DNA of 64,000 bases, from NCBI GenBank assembly GCA_949318235.1, contig OX439137.1, forward strand, positions 26,187,299 through 26,251,298, in the 5' to 3' direction. This document shows, piece by piece, positions 11,336 through 26,622 of this stretch; the stretch's first letter is position 1, and every line of letters starts with the position of its first letter. Origin of the DNA: Ecdyonurus torrentis. Taxonomy: Eukaryota; Arthropoda; Insecta; Ephemeroptera; Heptageniidae. The position numbers and the translations under genes were made by a program. The notes under the pieces were generated by a model. It did no database searches. It saw nothing but the letters and a program-made list of their open reading frames with translations, and was not told the origin of the DNA.

Positions 11336-12282
11336 TTGTTTTCTCTCTTTGTTTGTTTCATGTATAAAAAATTAAAAATAATTTAGGGGAAAAAATATAA
11401 GTCGCATCTATACTGCATATTTTTATTAAGCACCGTTCTGTGCATTTTGTATTACTTTTACATAAAACACAACAATTTTTCTTGACTTATAGGGATTAAA
11501 TAGAATAAATCAACAAATAACAAAAAGGTTTAAATATGTATAGATATATAAATATCTCTCTAATTCCAAGGTGTGAGTTGAGACTAAAAGAGGCAACTTC
11601 TTGGAGTCTTGGACCAAAATATATATGAAATCCATATTAAAAAGGCTTAATTGCATCATAAAAAGTAATTTTTATACTATATACGATCTACACTGCTATA
11701 AATAAATTATTATTTAATATTTTCATTGTATTTTATAATATCCTATATGATAATGATTCCAATTTAGTTTTATAGGTATAATAATAATTCTGATGAAAAT
11801 GAAATTACTAATTTCATAATCACTTTTTTTTTCTGGCCTGAAAACATTTTCTCATTTCAACAGTCATTTTTATATAATATACTATACCTAATTTCAATCC
11901 AAACCACGAAATAACTATATACCGAGATAATTACGTATAGTTCTAATGATGGCACGCTTTAAACCATATCTCTATATAACAATGCAAAATCCTTTTTTTT
12001 TTATCGCATTCATACACGCTAACGAAACAAAAATAATACAAGTTTTTTTTTTTTTTTTTTTTTTTGAATTTTCTTTTTTCATCGATACGCCTAATTTTAT
12101 ACACAATACCTCATTTGTTTTCAAAAAATGTGGGAAATTTTTTGGTTATTATAACAAGAAATTATATATAAAATTTCAAATGTCATGCTTATATAAATAC
12201 TGTGAAGAATAATGATATAAGAAACTTCATATTTATACACAAAAGTCTCAGATTAATCTTTATGGTGCCTCTCAAACCTTGA

Positions 12283-12628
12283 AGGCATAGAACACCTTGA
12301 ACAAAAAACATGTCTAATATCCTAACATACCTACAACGTTGATTTGGCCAGAGTCATATTGATTTCTAATTTACTTTCCATTCACAAAATGACAGCTGCG
12401 GTTTGTGACGTCATAGCTCGCCTGTTTCTGCGCGCTTGGACTACGAGCTGTGACGTCACAAACCCGCAGCTGCCATTTTGTAAATGGAAAATAAATCAAT
12501 AAAATAATAAATAAATAAATAATATAATAATAAATCCATGACTGCGGCCAAATTAACATTGATATTTAGGTATATGTTAGAATATTAGGCAAGTTTTTTT
12601 TTGTTTGTTCAAGGTGTGTTCTATGCCT
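12283..12628. mobile_element. Family C foldback MITE, copy C1 (TTAA target)
   Basis: A nearly full-length palindrome of 346 bp. Ends are AGGCATAGAACACCTTGAAC and GTTCAAGGTGTGTTCTATGCCT. It is flanked by TTGA (12279) and TTAA (12629-12632), which fits a TTAA target with one change. It carries two symmetric TGACGTCA octamers (12406 and 12451) around a CG-rich loop (CTGCGCGCTTGG). An AATAA expansion lies in the right arm. Related copy at 39690. Confidence 0.85.
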
Positions 12629-15204
12629 TTAACATTTCAAATGTGGAACATTGAATTGATTATACACATAACGCAAATATATAAAGGACGCTTTCAAAAC
12701 TATTATTAAAGTTTAAAAATTTGGATGTTCAATGTTCTCTATTTAATGAGAGAGGTATAATTAATATTGCAAGCCACTGCTTCAATAATATCGGAGGTGA
12801 AACCAATTAAAGGCGCACACGGAGGGGGATCTATAATTTTCTATCCTTTATCAATTAAACATTATTTGAGAAAACTATACTGCAGCTAGGACCGAGAAAC
12901 TAGACAAACTTTAACATGTTCTAAATTTTAAACTAATAAATAATATGCAAAAAAAAAAAAAAAAAAAAAAAAATTATTATTATCAAGTCAACTGCTATCC
13001 ATCTTTAAATTTCCAACTCTGTACTTGCTACAGTTTCTACTATTAAAATCCACTATCTTATATATATGCCGATTGCCAAAGGCTTTAATTAATATACAAT
13101 CTTATTCATATCAATTTTGTGGAATGTAAAAAAATTGAACAAAGATTGTTATACCAAAAGTAACATTTTTTTGTCGTAAAGAAATAACGCGTAAAAAGAA
13201 TAAAAAAAGCAACGTACGTTATAATAATATTAGAGTATACAATTCAATACTGAAATACTAATAACATATCAGCTTCACATACGTATTGAACAAAATATAT
13301 ATACGTATAATTTTTCTTGCTTGAGGCATTTATATCTCGCATAAGAGAGAAAGAGAAAGAAAAAAAAAAAAGCGTAGCATCCTTAGCATGTCATGACTCA
13401 ATTTATCTTATATACCTTTACCTGAATAGTTTTTTTTGTATGTAATACTACCTCACCATTAACAAAATATTTAAAAACAAAAAAATATAAATACATATGT
13501 GAGATAATCATTTTCTTTTCTGTTTAAAAATATTTAGACATTTTGTTTTTATATTTAAAAACAAAAAAATTTAAAGAAAAAACATCATTGAGAAATTTTA
13601 GTTATTTATGAAATTACTTTTAATAAAGAGGGAAAAATAATTTTTGTTTATTTGGAATGTGATTCTTACGTAAAAGAGAGAGAGAGAGAGAAAGATTAAA
13701 TTATTTGCGGTATATAAATAAAATCGTATAAAAACATAAATTCCAAGCTAATGGTGTTGTATATCAATGTTTTAACAGCAACGGAACATTTTTTAAAAAT
13801 TTTTTTTTCGTAAATTTAGCTTCCGTACTTTTTTTTTTATAAAAAATGTTCTATTTTTTGCAAAAATCTTATTAAAAGATCATGATTAAATATTAGACCT
13901 GCAATATATTACAAATCATAAAGGTGATCACTGATCAGCATTACAAGATTTTTGGTTTGTATTTATTACCCATGAAAAAAAAAAAAAAAGAAAAAAAAAA
14001 GTGGATTTGGTGGAATACAAAATAAATCCAATACAATAATATATATGAGAATTAAAAATAAGTTGTGAACAATTTTGGATTAAAAATCTTTCTTATTCAA
14101 TACTTCTTAATTATTACGTGTCAACTTTACTTTAGTTACATTAATTATGCATGCAATGTATTATTATTTTTTTATTTCATGATGCCTTCTCGGATGATTC
14201 AGCGATAGGGCTTAATTACTACACCTTTTACGTATTGCAATAAAAATTCTTTTCATTCATTTATTTATAATAATGATTAGATTGCATTTATTAAGTTTCT
14301 GATATAAACAGATGATATTAAATAAACTCATTAATTTTGTACATTATATGTAAAAAAAAAAAAAAATGCAGATGTTATGGTATAGTTTTAATATATTTTT
14401 TTCTTAATAAACATTAATTTTTATCGTTTAAAAAAAAAAAAAAAAAGTTAAATAATAATCTTTGAATCTAAATAGCTTTATAATAAGTAATTTTTTCTTA
14501 TCTTTTCATGTCATTTTTCATAAAATGTAGGTAATTTATATATTATATTTTTTATACAAACATAATTTTTATAATAATTATTGTACTTTCTGTAAACAAA
14601 CATGGTTTTTTGAAATGTTAATGTTAAATTATGTGAAAAATATAGTCATCCGTCTTTGTTAAACTTTTTTTTTTATGACATTTGTTAATTTGTCGTTCTT
14701 TTGTTTTTATAATGATATATTTTTTTTTATTATATTACCACATGCACAATATAGAAACAAATTGCATTGTTTTATTTATAGATATAACAATTATTTTTGA
14801 TATGGGAGAATTTTAATCAATAGTATAATTTTTAAAATATTAAAAAATAACTTTTTTTTTTTTTTTTTTTTTAAGAAAATCATTTAAAAGATGTATTATT
14901 GCATAGCAAAAATTCCGGTCTATTTAGACAATATTAGCAGAGTTTTGTATAATTTGTAATGTATAATTTACTATAATGAATTTTTTGAAATAAATTGAGC
15001 CGATCGATAAGGCTATGCCCATGGTTGGAGTTTGTACCTTGTGGAAAATAATAATAATAAATGGTTATTATAAAAAAATTATAATATGTAAGAATTTCAT
15101 TTCTTACTTTATTTGCAAAATTCATAATCACGATTTTGTAAGTTGCATATTTTGAGTATCATTAAAAAAAATTCACGCAACGAAACCCAAATATTATAAG
15201 ACAA

Positions 15205-15362
<158 letters not shown>

Positions 15363-17064
15363 ATACAACCGAATTTTGTAGCATTTGGAATTGGACAAAG
15401 TTTTAATGTATTTTTTATATCCAATAATAGATTTTCAAGTGAAGTTGCATATACATATAATAATTAAGAAATTATTATCAACTTATCATTTTTAATGGCA
15501 CATAGTCAATATTATACATTTTACATTACATTCTTATAAAATAAATGTCGGAGTGATTGTCTGTTTATAAAATAAAAGTGATATTGTGTAATACAATGAT
15601 TTAAAATAGAATATAGGAAATTAAACTTATTGCAGTAAAAATGTAATTAGAATGTCAATCGTAATTATATTGATGTGCTAATTAAAAAAAGTAAAATGTC
15701 AGAGTACATAATTTTCAGCAGGAAGAAAATTCCATTGACTTTAAATTAAAATTACAGTATAAGAAAAATATATTTCTTTATATTTACTATCATATTACAA
15801 AAATGACATGCAATTTAAAAATACCTTACCAACCGGTAAAAAAAAAAGGTGAAGCCAACTTGTGATTAATCTTCTATGTTTTAACAAGAAATTTATTTAC
15901 TTTCCGTGTAAACACTTTTGAATTATAAGTTTATTTAATATGCAAATGTTTGAATATATTTAAATAAAGATAATATTTGATTACACAACGCCTTCAAAAA
16001 AAAAATGTAAATAATTCATGTTAAAGAAAGAGAAAAATAAAGTAAAAAATTCTATATTATTAAAAATGTGATGATATTTTAGGTGACAACATTTAAAGTG
16101 CATTCACGGGGAGTTTTGTCTCACCGCAATGTGATTTTTATTCTATAATATGAAAGTATAAAATTATCCGGGCAATTTGTTTAAACTTTTTTTTCTTTGT
16201 TTTTTGAGCAAATATTTTAACAGAAAGACTTGCAAAAATAGGTTTATTGTTATAGTGAGAAAATAAATAAACTCGTAGCCCAGCAATACTATATCTATCA
16301 AATTCCTATATATAGTATAGACGAGTTTGTGTTCCTGCGTTTATTTAACATACTTTCCTATGGTGAAATTAAGCAGCTATAAATTAAGTTATAGAAATGT
16401 CTCTAAATAAAAAAAACCAAAACAAAAAAACTAAACTTTTTACTGTTATAAGCTTACTGACTGAAACACAGAACTACATATATAGTTTTATTGAATTTCT
16501 AGTCAATAGATAAAAAAAAAATTGTAACTAAATTGATTGAAATTCAGGAAAACAATAACTTTGAGATTCAGTAAGATATACAGCTAAAATTTCAGGATCT
16601 AGAACAAATTCTAATTCAAGTTATATAGCTATGCTTCATTCCAAATTTGTTGTTCATTGTTGGTTTGCGAATACGTAGTACTAGTAATTCAAAAGTAAAC
16701 ATAAAACCTAAAAATAATAATGTATGCAGTTTTTTAGCATAAAAATTTGCTCATTAGTACCTCCAGTGAACAGTTCTGAAAGTAATTATAGTCTCGATCT
16801 ATATTGTCATGTATATATAATATGTACAGACATTGTGCGATGTATATTTTTTTTCCATATATGAAAGATTTAAGTATGAAGCATTATACTTTAATTGAAG
16901 TCTCCAAATTAATACATTGTATTTCCTAAAGGCAATAGTTAATTTTAAAATTAAATGTGTCTACATATTAATTTTCCTAGAAATTTCAGAATTATATTCC
17001 TTACTCTAATTAAGTCTACATTGATACATTTAATTATACATAATTTTAAATGTGATTGAACTCT

Positions 17065-17085
17065 TTATATATATATATATATACA

Positions 17086-17133
<48 letters not shown>

Positions 17134-17163
17134 TATATATATATATATATATATATACAGTAT
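17065..17163. repeat. (AT)n array with ACAGT interruptions
   Basis: AT repeats broken by ACAGTGTAT and ACAGTATAT units, suggesting duplication of an interrupted block. Confidence 0.95.
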
Positions 17164-17546
17164 ATTATATTTTGAATTGCGTATATAGATGAATAAAAAA
17201 AAGTTGATTCTTCAGTCGGCAACTCAGTATTTTTTCTCTCCGACATTAGAGGTCATTCAAGATGAATTACCTCTCTGCAAAAAAAAATATATATATTAAT
17301 GCTTGATATCCCAATTGGATATACATATCAATCATTTTAATATCTTTGTACGTCTGATTATAGGTTTTAAATACTAATGAACAAGCAGTATAGTATAGTT
17401 AAATGTATGGTATAAGAAAATCGTCCTGCATTTTGTAATCAAATGTAATCATACTATTGAATAAAGTAAATAAATAGATGAATAAACAAATAAATAAGTA
17501 AATCAATCAATCATCAAGTAAATCAATCAAACGTTTGATGCGTCTA

Positions 17547-17827
17547 TACACTCAAAAAAATGGTGCAATAATTAGTCACGGTCACGAATACTAACTTATT
17601 TAAGATAATCACTTTTAAGTTATTATGAGTATAAAGTAATGCATTTTAGAAAATTATAACAATAGCTGTTTTAGCTTAAAATAGCTTAAAAAAACTTGAA
17701 ACAACTTAAATTAGATATTTTTAATTGCTTGCCAAAATGCATTATTTTAGCTACTCAAAATAACTTAAAAGTGAATACCTTAAATTAGTATTTGTAACTA
17801 AAGTAATGCACCAATTTTTAGAGTGTA
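17547..17827. mobile_element. Foldback MITE J (TA target)
   Basis: A complete inverted repeat of 281 bp. Left end TACACTCAAAAAAATGGTGC pairs with right end GCACCAATTTTTAGAGTGTA. Inner blocks TTAAGATAATCACTTTTAAG and CTTAAAAGTGAATACCTTAA also pair, as do AATGCATTTTAG and its partner around TGCTTGCC. Ends of the type CACT..AAAAAA next to TA are typical of Tc1/mariner-type non-autonomous elements. Confidence 0.75.
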
Positions 17828-18204
17828 TGTATAGTATAACGTTTCAAATATATGTAAATACTTAATTGATTACTTCATCTTACAAATTTGTAAACACACC
17901 TATATATGAATAATTATTAACACATACTGGTAAAAACATTTTTTTTTTATAAAACAATTTATGCAAATATATACAGTTTTTTTTAATAACAATATTAATG
18001 AATAATTAATAGTTAAGTCATTTGTTTGTGACATGTAAGACGTTATGTCTTCTTTAAGATATAAATAATTGATGTTTTAGTAATTAAACTTGATTATCAC
18101 AATTTTTCTTTTATTTTAAGCTTCTGTAAAAATAACAATATTAAATTTGTTATTGTAATTGAAAATCTTAACTATAATGATAAGGATAAATATTTGCCTT
18201 ATCG

Positions 18205-18354
18205 TCCTGATCGCGGCAAAAGGCCTCATCTCCAGTGATCAGCATTTCATTCAATCTCCTATCTCCAGTGCAAACGTTATGCCATAACCAATAGAGATAG
18301 GACCTTTGTGAAATTGCTGATAACTGGAGTTGAGGCCTTGTGCCGCGACCAGGA
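18205..18354. repeat. Foldback element L with GC-rich stem
   Basis: A 150-bp palindrome. Left arm TCCTGATCGCGGCAAAAGGC and CTCATCTCCAGTGATCAGCA pair with the right arm TGCTGATAACTGGAGTTGAG and GCCTTGTGCCGCGACCAGGA, with a loop around TGCAAACGTTATGCC. The stem is much richer in GC than the flanks. It may be a short foldback transposon or a transcribed hairpin. A single copy was seen. Confidence 0.6.
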
Positions 18355-18399
18355 TGCTATACCAAATATAATTATGTATTTTTTTCCATATTGTGTTTT

Positions 18400-18690
18400 C
18401 GTGCTACACACCTTTATCATAGCTCCATCAAGACTTTGTCATCGACGTATACGATGTAAAACACGCATGCTCACAAGGCTTCGGCCTATAAATACACAGG
18501 TCTACATTCACCTGCATGACCTAGAGAAAACGTGGAAACACTAGGCAGGCTGGATGGTGCAATCACATTAATCAAGCACCTCTCGAATGCTGTGCATCGT
18601 CATAATGGAATGCAACGTGTTGTGCTTTCACGCTTCACGTATGCACTCAGCAGTGACTTGAATTTGCGCTAGGTGGGGAACACAGAGTTA
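18400..18690. other. GC-richer island with splice-like sites (possible cassette exon or regulatory region)
   Basis: About 290 bp unlike the surrounding AT-rich intron. On the minus strand there are two good acceptors: GTTCCCCACCTAG, then an open frame RKFKSLLSAY running into GTGAAG; and CCACGTTTTCTCTAG, then about 32 open codons beginning VMQVNVDLCIYRP. On the plus strand TATAAATA occurs at 18487. The main gene does not need an exon here, because its phases already join. It may be an alternative exon, a promoter or a repeat relic. Confidence 0.25.
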
Positions 18691-18872
18691 TGAATCAGCT
18701 AATATTCAGATCGGTATGCTTGATTACATGATGAACATTAAATGGGATTAAATGAAGATTTCAAAGCATCAAATTTATTTCATGTACTGCAGTACAGTGC
18801 AAATATTGCTACATATATCAAGCTAAAAAGGGCATTTAAACGATTATAAAAGTCATTGGAATACTTCTAGGA

Positions 18873-18980
<108 letters not shown>

Positions 18981-20815
18981 CCTCAAATAATTGAATTTTA
19001 CGCTTCAACTTTTTCAAACCATATAAATATATGGGTGAGGTACTTTTTGCTGTCATACAGCCAAAAAATGTAACTGTATATTTATTAACATTGTTATATA
19101 TATAACCACCAAATTTTTAATATTATACGTAAATATAATATCAAAAATAAATTTATAATAATTTTCTGATAGTAAAGCTTATAATTAATTATATTATAAT
19201 TCTATTATATATGCAAATTTTAATTATTATAAAATTGAAAGTGTTCTTTTACCATTACGTGTATATCAAGTTACCTCTTTTGAGTATGGAATACATTTTT
19301 TTTTAATCTAACTAATTTAATTAACATAAAAATTAATTCATAAAATAATTGAAGTTTTTAACTTTATAAGTATATACAAAAACTGAAGTTGTTTTAATTA
19401 AAAATTATCTTATTACCTTTATACCAGGTGTCATATTTTTCAATACTCTCTCTCTCTCTCTCTCTGTCTGCAATGAAACTTTTTTTTTTACTTTTTTTAT
19501 ATACCGGATGTCTTGAAATAAAATACTCCTTGTAAAATAAAAATTAAGCTATTATTATTTTACATGCTCTCTCTCTCTCTCTCTCATCTCTCCTTTAACC
19601 TTGTCTAATAATAAAATATGTATGGTAATCTAATACGGTTACACGGCTTTATAGAATATATATTTTCACATGTAATAAAATCACTATATTAACATCCCAT
19701 AAAAGGGAAAAGGGTTCCACATTTTCTAATTTGGTGTAAAAAAAAAACGAATAAACAAAAGAACTATGAAGAAAACCAAAAACGTATCTTTGAAATAAAC
19801 CGCAAGAAAATACCGAAGAATGATTTTTTTTTTTCAATATAATATTGTAAAAGATAAAACATTGGCATTTAAATATTATTGGCTATACTTTTCGTGTTGT
19901 TATTTTTGTTTCATTTTATGTGATAAATTTCTTATACAACGTTTCTTTTGAATATCCTTCCTTTGAATTTTTGATATATGGATAAGCGCTCAAGGGATTT
20001 TGCAAAATAATAAATAGTTTTAAAAAAATGCAGGCCCCGCATTACTGAATAGTATAATATGTGATCATAATTAAAATAAGTTATTAAAGTTTTTTTTTTA
20101 TTAAAAAATATATAAATATACTCACAGCTCATAAATTAAGTTGATCTCGTTGGTTAGACTCATAGATGAGCATAATATGTGTATAGTTACACTTCAATTT
20201 TTACGTATGGGTTCATTCTATTTTTCAATTCACATTCTGTCTTATGAATGACACTATGGCAAAAATTATGATGTAAGATAAAATCATTATTTGAAATCAT
20301 TTGACATTATATACCTAACTGTCAATATATATTTTTATTCTTTGACATTCAGCAGAACCCATATGCCAATTTATGTAAAATTGTGAATATAGTAAGTTAA
20401 TTGGACAAAAATATAAATGAGCATCAATCCCAGCAAATGACTTTATTTGTAACTATTTGAGATAAAGTATAAGAAACAATTCATAGTAATTTATATGTAG
20501 AAATACGTCTTTATTGTCATGAAGTTTTTTTGTAAAAATTAAAAGAATTTTCATGAAGATGAAATTAGACAGCAGTAGACATCGTCTCTAGGTTTTATCA
20601 CTGCATGGGGTGTCTCAAATATCTTCTCTCATATGTATAAAATTACACGAAATTTAATAATAATAATAAATAAAGTCCAATTAACAGGATAAAAGTAACT
20701 CGTTTGGTGACTTTTATATATATAAATATATGACATGAAAATTTTGTAAAATAAATTTTAACTTTTCTTTCGTGCCAATAACAGGTTCAAAACACTCGTC
20801 CTTGTAAAAATCTTG

Positions 20816-20817
<2 letters not shown>

Positions 20818-20909
<92 letters not shown>

Positions 20910-20915
20910 TTCTCT
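20818..20915. repeat. (CT)n microsatellite
   Basis: CT array, perfect to 20900 and then slightly degenerate. Confidence 0.97.
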
Positions 20916-21520
20916 ACTACTTCATTATTTCTATAATATTCGCCATGCTAAATCGAATGTTAATTTTATTTGATATATAGTTAAAATTGTAGACCAATAT
21001 TTTATGTATATAAATATTTTTAAATACGTATACTGTATAATATATTTTTTTTTAGAAAGCTGTTAATTTTTTTAAACGGATATTTGTGATTAATTTTTAT
21101 ATGCATACTTTATATAGTAATAAATTTTAAATTTTTGTTGAATATTGACAGATATTATTTATATTCAATTAAATTGTTTAATAAAAAAGTAATATTCAAG
21201 AAAAAAAAAAGGATGTAAATATTTTAGTTGCATTCTTTTTAAAGGATATTTTCAAATATTTTGTTGCGTTTCTCACGCATTTATAAAACTTTTATATATA
21301 TATACGTTATTTGACATATTGATCGATGGTGATCGATATCATAAAATATTTGATTAATTATATTTTCAGTGATTAAATTGCTGTAGTTTTCCAAAATTTG
21401 CCTTTACAAATATCACCTATAAGAATCAATTTAACGATCCAATTTATTGAGTAGACTTGCAATAAATTATTCGAATTTAAAATTTGATTAAAATCAGTGA
21501 ACCATCAGTTGATGTAAAGT

Positions 21521-21605
<85 letters not shown>
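21521..21605. repeat. Compound (GT)n(AT)n microsatellite
   Basis: A short GT run passes into about 70 bp of AT repeats. Confidence 0.97.
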
Positions 21606-21608
<3 letters not shown>

Positions 21609-22117
21609 TTTGGATTACTATATTTTACCCCACGAGGTGAATTTAAATATGACAATTTTGTGTACTCAAATGTTGTAACTTTCAGCCTGATTCAGCATAA
21701 TTTTGTTTTCTTCTTTTTTCATACAAGATGAGATGCACGGATCCTTACAATTTGTATACACGGAAAATATTAGTTATTCGATTCATACTGCGGTGAATTA
21801 TTTCTTTGTCATAAACCATACTTAAATAAAATAGTAAATAAATAAATAATATATTATCCTTATTGAAAAACAGATATAGCTGCAGAGCAACATGATTAAA
21901 CACATTTGAACACATTAAATACAGAAAATACACAGCAATATATTAAAGACAGCGTATAGTATGAGAAGTTTAATATATAAAATTATATATGTTTTTAAAA
22001 ATATTATGTAAATACGAGTATTATGGCAATGTACTAGAAGTACAAAAATCAAATAATTATGCTGTATACAATCTAATACTTAACATTAAAATGTATAGAA
22101 TATGCACGTAAAAAATA

Positions 22118-22300
22118 AGTAATTTATGCAGAATTGAACAATTGTTACATTGTAGAGCACAAATGTTGCTATTTTGTAATAATTATGCTTAACATCTTAA
22201 CTATTATGCTATATGTATAGTATAATTACGATATGGCATAAATGATGTTCATAAGTGTTGCTGTATTGAGCTATATAGCATAATAATTACGTATTTATTG
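22118..22300. repeat. Family E repeat, copy E1
   Basis: AATTTATGCAGAATTGAACA, TTGTAGAGCACAAATGTTGC and TTGAGCTATATAGCATAATA match, with small changes, the segment at 60455-60765. The interior is dominated by ATTATGC/GCATAAT palindromes. AT-rich foldback repeat with unclear ends. Confidence 0.45.
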
Positions 22301-22827
22301 TTGTTCGTGTGTACAGTATAGATTATAGATCTATACTAATAAGTTTTTGTAAACAAAAGTTGCTAAAAAATTTGCTAACTATAGAAACTATAGCAAATTT
22401 TACTAACTTTAACTAGTTATACTACAGAACCCAGTATAACCATACAAAGAAAAAATACACTAATAAAAAAATAGAATGAAAATTACAGCCCGATTCCTTG
22501 CTATGGTCATAACTAACTTGGTACAAAGAAAACAATAATATTAATACTTTGCAAGACACTTTATTATTTTATTTATTTAGTTTTTTATTATTTAATCACT
22601 TTAAATCAAAAACTTTAACTCTAAGTAAATTTAAAATGTTGATGTTAATAGATATTTTTAAACACTTTTTTTGATTTAAAAAAAAAAATAGTATTATGTA
22701 TTTGAGATGGAATACTTCTAAATACGATTCTTTAAAGGGGGGTATAGGGCAAAAACAAATAGAGCATAAATTTTTAATAATCTCATCATTCATATTTTTA
22801 CGAGTAATTTAATTTACGATATTATTT

Positions 22828-22987
<160 letters not shown>

Positions 22988-23962
22988 AGCTACAAAATAT
23001 AACAGTAAATAAAAAAATATATAATAAAACCAGAACTATCAAAACAAAAATTTTATGATTTTTCATATCACCTCTGAAATAGCATAATAATTTACACAGA
23101 TGATATTTTTACATCTTTTTATTTGAATATAAAATAGAACCACCTGTAGCTTCAAGCAAATAAAATAAATTTAAGAATATAAGAAAAGAATTGAGTTCAG
23201 AACAAATATAGATAATATCGCAAACGATGAATTTTGCAAACTGTTTTATATCGTTTATCGTTAATATTATATAGTTTTCCGCTATTTTTTTTTAAAAAAA
23301 GTAATAATCTTAGTCTTAAACATTTTATTATATATTATATTTGGTTTAGTTTTTTTTATATATATACAATTGTATTGGAGATATTGCATTTTTCGGGCTA
23401 AAACATATAACAAGTCGTATTCAAATATAAAAGGGTCAACAATTTTTCCATTTTTGTTATATATAAATGCGTATAATTTTCAGGTAAATGTGATATTTTT
23501 TTACGTCATTAAATGACTTTTTTTTTTTCAAGTTATGGGACTGGTAACATACAAAATTTGCTTAATGAGGATTTGTAACAAATAATAAATTTTTGACAAT
23601 ATTTTGTATATTATATATATACCGTAATCGATAAATTCTATCTTGCGTAACTTTACTTGTTTTTCTAGTTAAATAAGAATATAAGAAATGTTATTGGCCC
23701 ATGGACAGAGGCAGTTCATAGTAAAAATAAATAGATACAATTAATTAGAACAATCGTTACTAATTACAATAAATAAATATGCGTATATCCATGTATAATA
23801 GTTACATGTATACCACTCTGATAACATAATTAATATCTTTTTATTGTCATAGAGTAATATAAAGGCAAAGAGTTAAATTTTTATGGTAAAGTCTGAATAC
23901 AGAATAAATATAATTGAAAATAATTTTCAATAGTTTCAACTATATACATCATTATAAAACGA

Positions 23963-23995
23963 GAGTGAGTGAGTGAGTGAGTGAGTGAGTGAGTT
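23963..23995. repeat. (GAGT)n microsatellite
   Basis: About eight perfect copies of GAGT. Confidence 0.95.
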
Positions 23996-24093
23996 GCATA
24001 TAATATCAATTTCATCGACTTTTGAGTTACAATCAGAATAATTATTTACGTAAAAATAAGTGTAACAATAATTCAATGTTTTAAAGTATTTAA

Positions 24094-24429
24094 AGGAATA
24101 GACCAGAGAAAAAAATAAGCATTTATATCACAAAAAACTTGATGGGACTTACATAACTAACTTTAGTTTGTCTCAAAACCCAACTGTAGCTCCGTAGCAG
24201 TGATCAGAAATTTCAATTTATGCAGCCCGTACAACATTTTCATACTAATTTTTGCATGTTTCTGACGTCATAAACATAAATAGTCACTTAAATTGCATAT
24301 TTTACAGTATTTTCACGCTCTCTTGTGGGGCTACATTAACATTCAGGTAAAAATTGTCAACAATTTTGAAGATCATATTTCGTGTTTATTCATTAAAAAG
24401 CACAATGTTGTTTTATGTGGTCTATGGCT
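24094..24429 (+). mobile_element. Family B MITE, copy B2 (TTAA target)
   Basis: 336 bp, flanked by TTAA at 24090-24093 and 24430-24433. Ends are AGGAATAGACCAGAG and GTGGTCTATGGCT, an imperfect inverted repeat. TGACGTCA is at 24263-24270. Very similar to copy B3 at 42529. Non-coding. Ends and target resemble family C and are what is expected of piggyBac-type non-autonomous elements. Confidence 0.85.
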
Positions 24430-25755
24430 TTAATACGTAATTGTTTAAAGTAGTATAAACTTCAGAAATAGAACATTATTTTACAAATATAAACAAACTA
24501 GAATAATAATTAAAGTTGAAGAGCTTTTAAGATTAAAATACAAGATAACAATAATAAAAATAAATAAGAGTATAAAAAAAAATCTAAATCTCATTTATTA
24601 CCATATCATAAACAAAATATTTACAAAACGATTTACAACTTCAATAAAAAAAAAAATAAGATGCGACCATGCAAAGCAAAAAGATTGAAATCAAAATGTT
24701 TTTCTTGGCTATTAAATTTAGATTGCTTTAATAATAATTATATTGACTGGATTTTAAATTAGATAATTGATTTCTGATTGAATTTTTATATATTATGAAT
24801 GACAATTTTATCAGGCATGGAAGAATTAAACTGTCAATTAGTTCTTAATCTGAGTGAATGAAACAAACAAAAAGTAAAATATTTTTATTGCATGAATGAA
24901 TGACTGATATTACTTAGGTTGAATATGAATATTCTTTCTATTTACATATTTTCCTTTTTGTTGTTGTTGTTATAAAATAAAAATAATAAAATACAACGTA
25001 TATTTTGTAAATTTATTCATCTAAATGAACGTTATTAAAGTGAATGTTTTTGCAATTGAAGCATTTTGTTCAGTAAATAATTTTAAATCATTATTATGAT
25101 TTCATTTTTCTTTCAGATTTGTATAGTTTACTGTATTTGCAGTTCTGAAAGTGTACACATTGTAGCGCTTATAAAAATAAAATAAAAACATTAATGTTTA
25201 AAAAATATAATGAAAGGCCGAACAACAGCTTGAATTTGTCTTTTACTTTTTTGAGATTGTTGTACATTGTAATTATTGGCCTAATTGTAAGAAATGAAAG
25301 TAATTCTTGCATCGTTTTTTTTTTCTGCCAATTTGTTTATTAGAACACAACAAAAGATAGTGGATTCATTCACAGTCACAAGAAGAGAGAGAGAAAGAGA
25401 AAAAAAATTGCAAAGAAATTGAAAGGCGAAACTTTCATGTTTCAAAATTCTAACTTTTTATTTTCACTCAAAATCAATAAATTAAAAACCTTCTTTAGAA
25501 GATCGAGGAAGCAATCGTGGAAAAATAAGCTTTTGTTTTTATTCAATACAATATATGAAATTTTTAGAATTGGACAAGATAGATATACTAAATTACATTG
25601 TTAACATTTCTAATTTTTCCCCATCGACCATTCTCCTATATTACAGGATGGAAATTAATTGGTAAAATGTTAAGCTATTTTAAACATTTTTCACTTATCA
25701 CTACCATAAAACCAACTAATTAGAAGCAAAAATAGTATATTAAGTTTCATTGAAG

Positions 25756-25796
25756 TTTATTTATTTATTTATTTATTGATTGTTTGATTGTTTGAT

Positions 25797-25887
<91 letters not shown>

Positions 25888-25892
25888 TTTGT

Positions 25893-25991
<99 letters not shown>
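25756..25991. repeat. (TTTA)n microsatellite
   Basis: Tetranucleotide array of more than 200 bp, with GATTGTTTGATTG near the start and a single GTTTA interruption at about 25890. The open frames in it are artefacts. Confidence 0.98.
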
Positions 25992-26321
25992 TATTATTAT
26001 TTATTAATTAATTTATATATTAATTATCATGATGAATATATTGAAAAATATTTTAGAAGTTTATTTTGAACAGATAATTAATTTTGTAGTAAATTAGCTA
26101 AAGTGAGTATGAACCTTTTTTTCCCCCTGTACTGTCCGTTGGTACAATATAATAAAATAGACGATGATCTTAAAGCTTGTACTTATAAGATCTGTAAACT
26201 CGGCAACGTAGGAAATTCACGATCTTGCAGTTAAAAAAAAAAAAAATGTTAACAACAATGAATTGTTCTTTTCCACAACACTAAATTTTCTATTTCTAAT
26301 ATAAATTCTCAGGTTGTAAGG

Positions 26322-26422
<101 letters not shown>

Positions 26423-26560
26423 TATGTCCAACGTCAGTTTGATTTGTTGCACTTTTGTTTTTTTCTTTTTCTAGTAAAACAATCGAAAAAATTCGAATGG
26501 AATTTTTGCGCACATATATAACATGTATTTCGTGAGGATCAAAAAATATAATATGAACTT

Positions 26561-26563
<3 letters not shown>

Positions 26564-26620
<57 letters not shown>
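26564..26620. repeat. (CT)n microsatellite
   Basis: Perfect CT array. Confidence 0.98.

Positions 26621-26622
<2 letters not shown>

Noticed and set aside
16750..16790. A possible 15-bp micro-exon on the minus strand (acceptor ACTTTCAG, donor GAG|GTACTA).
   Set aside because: Weak donor and not needed by the phase-consistent gene model.
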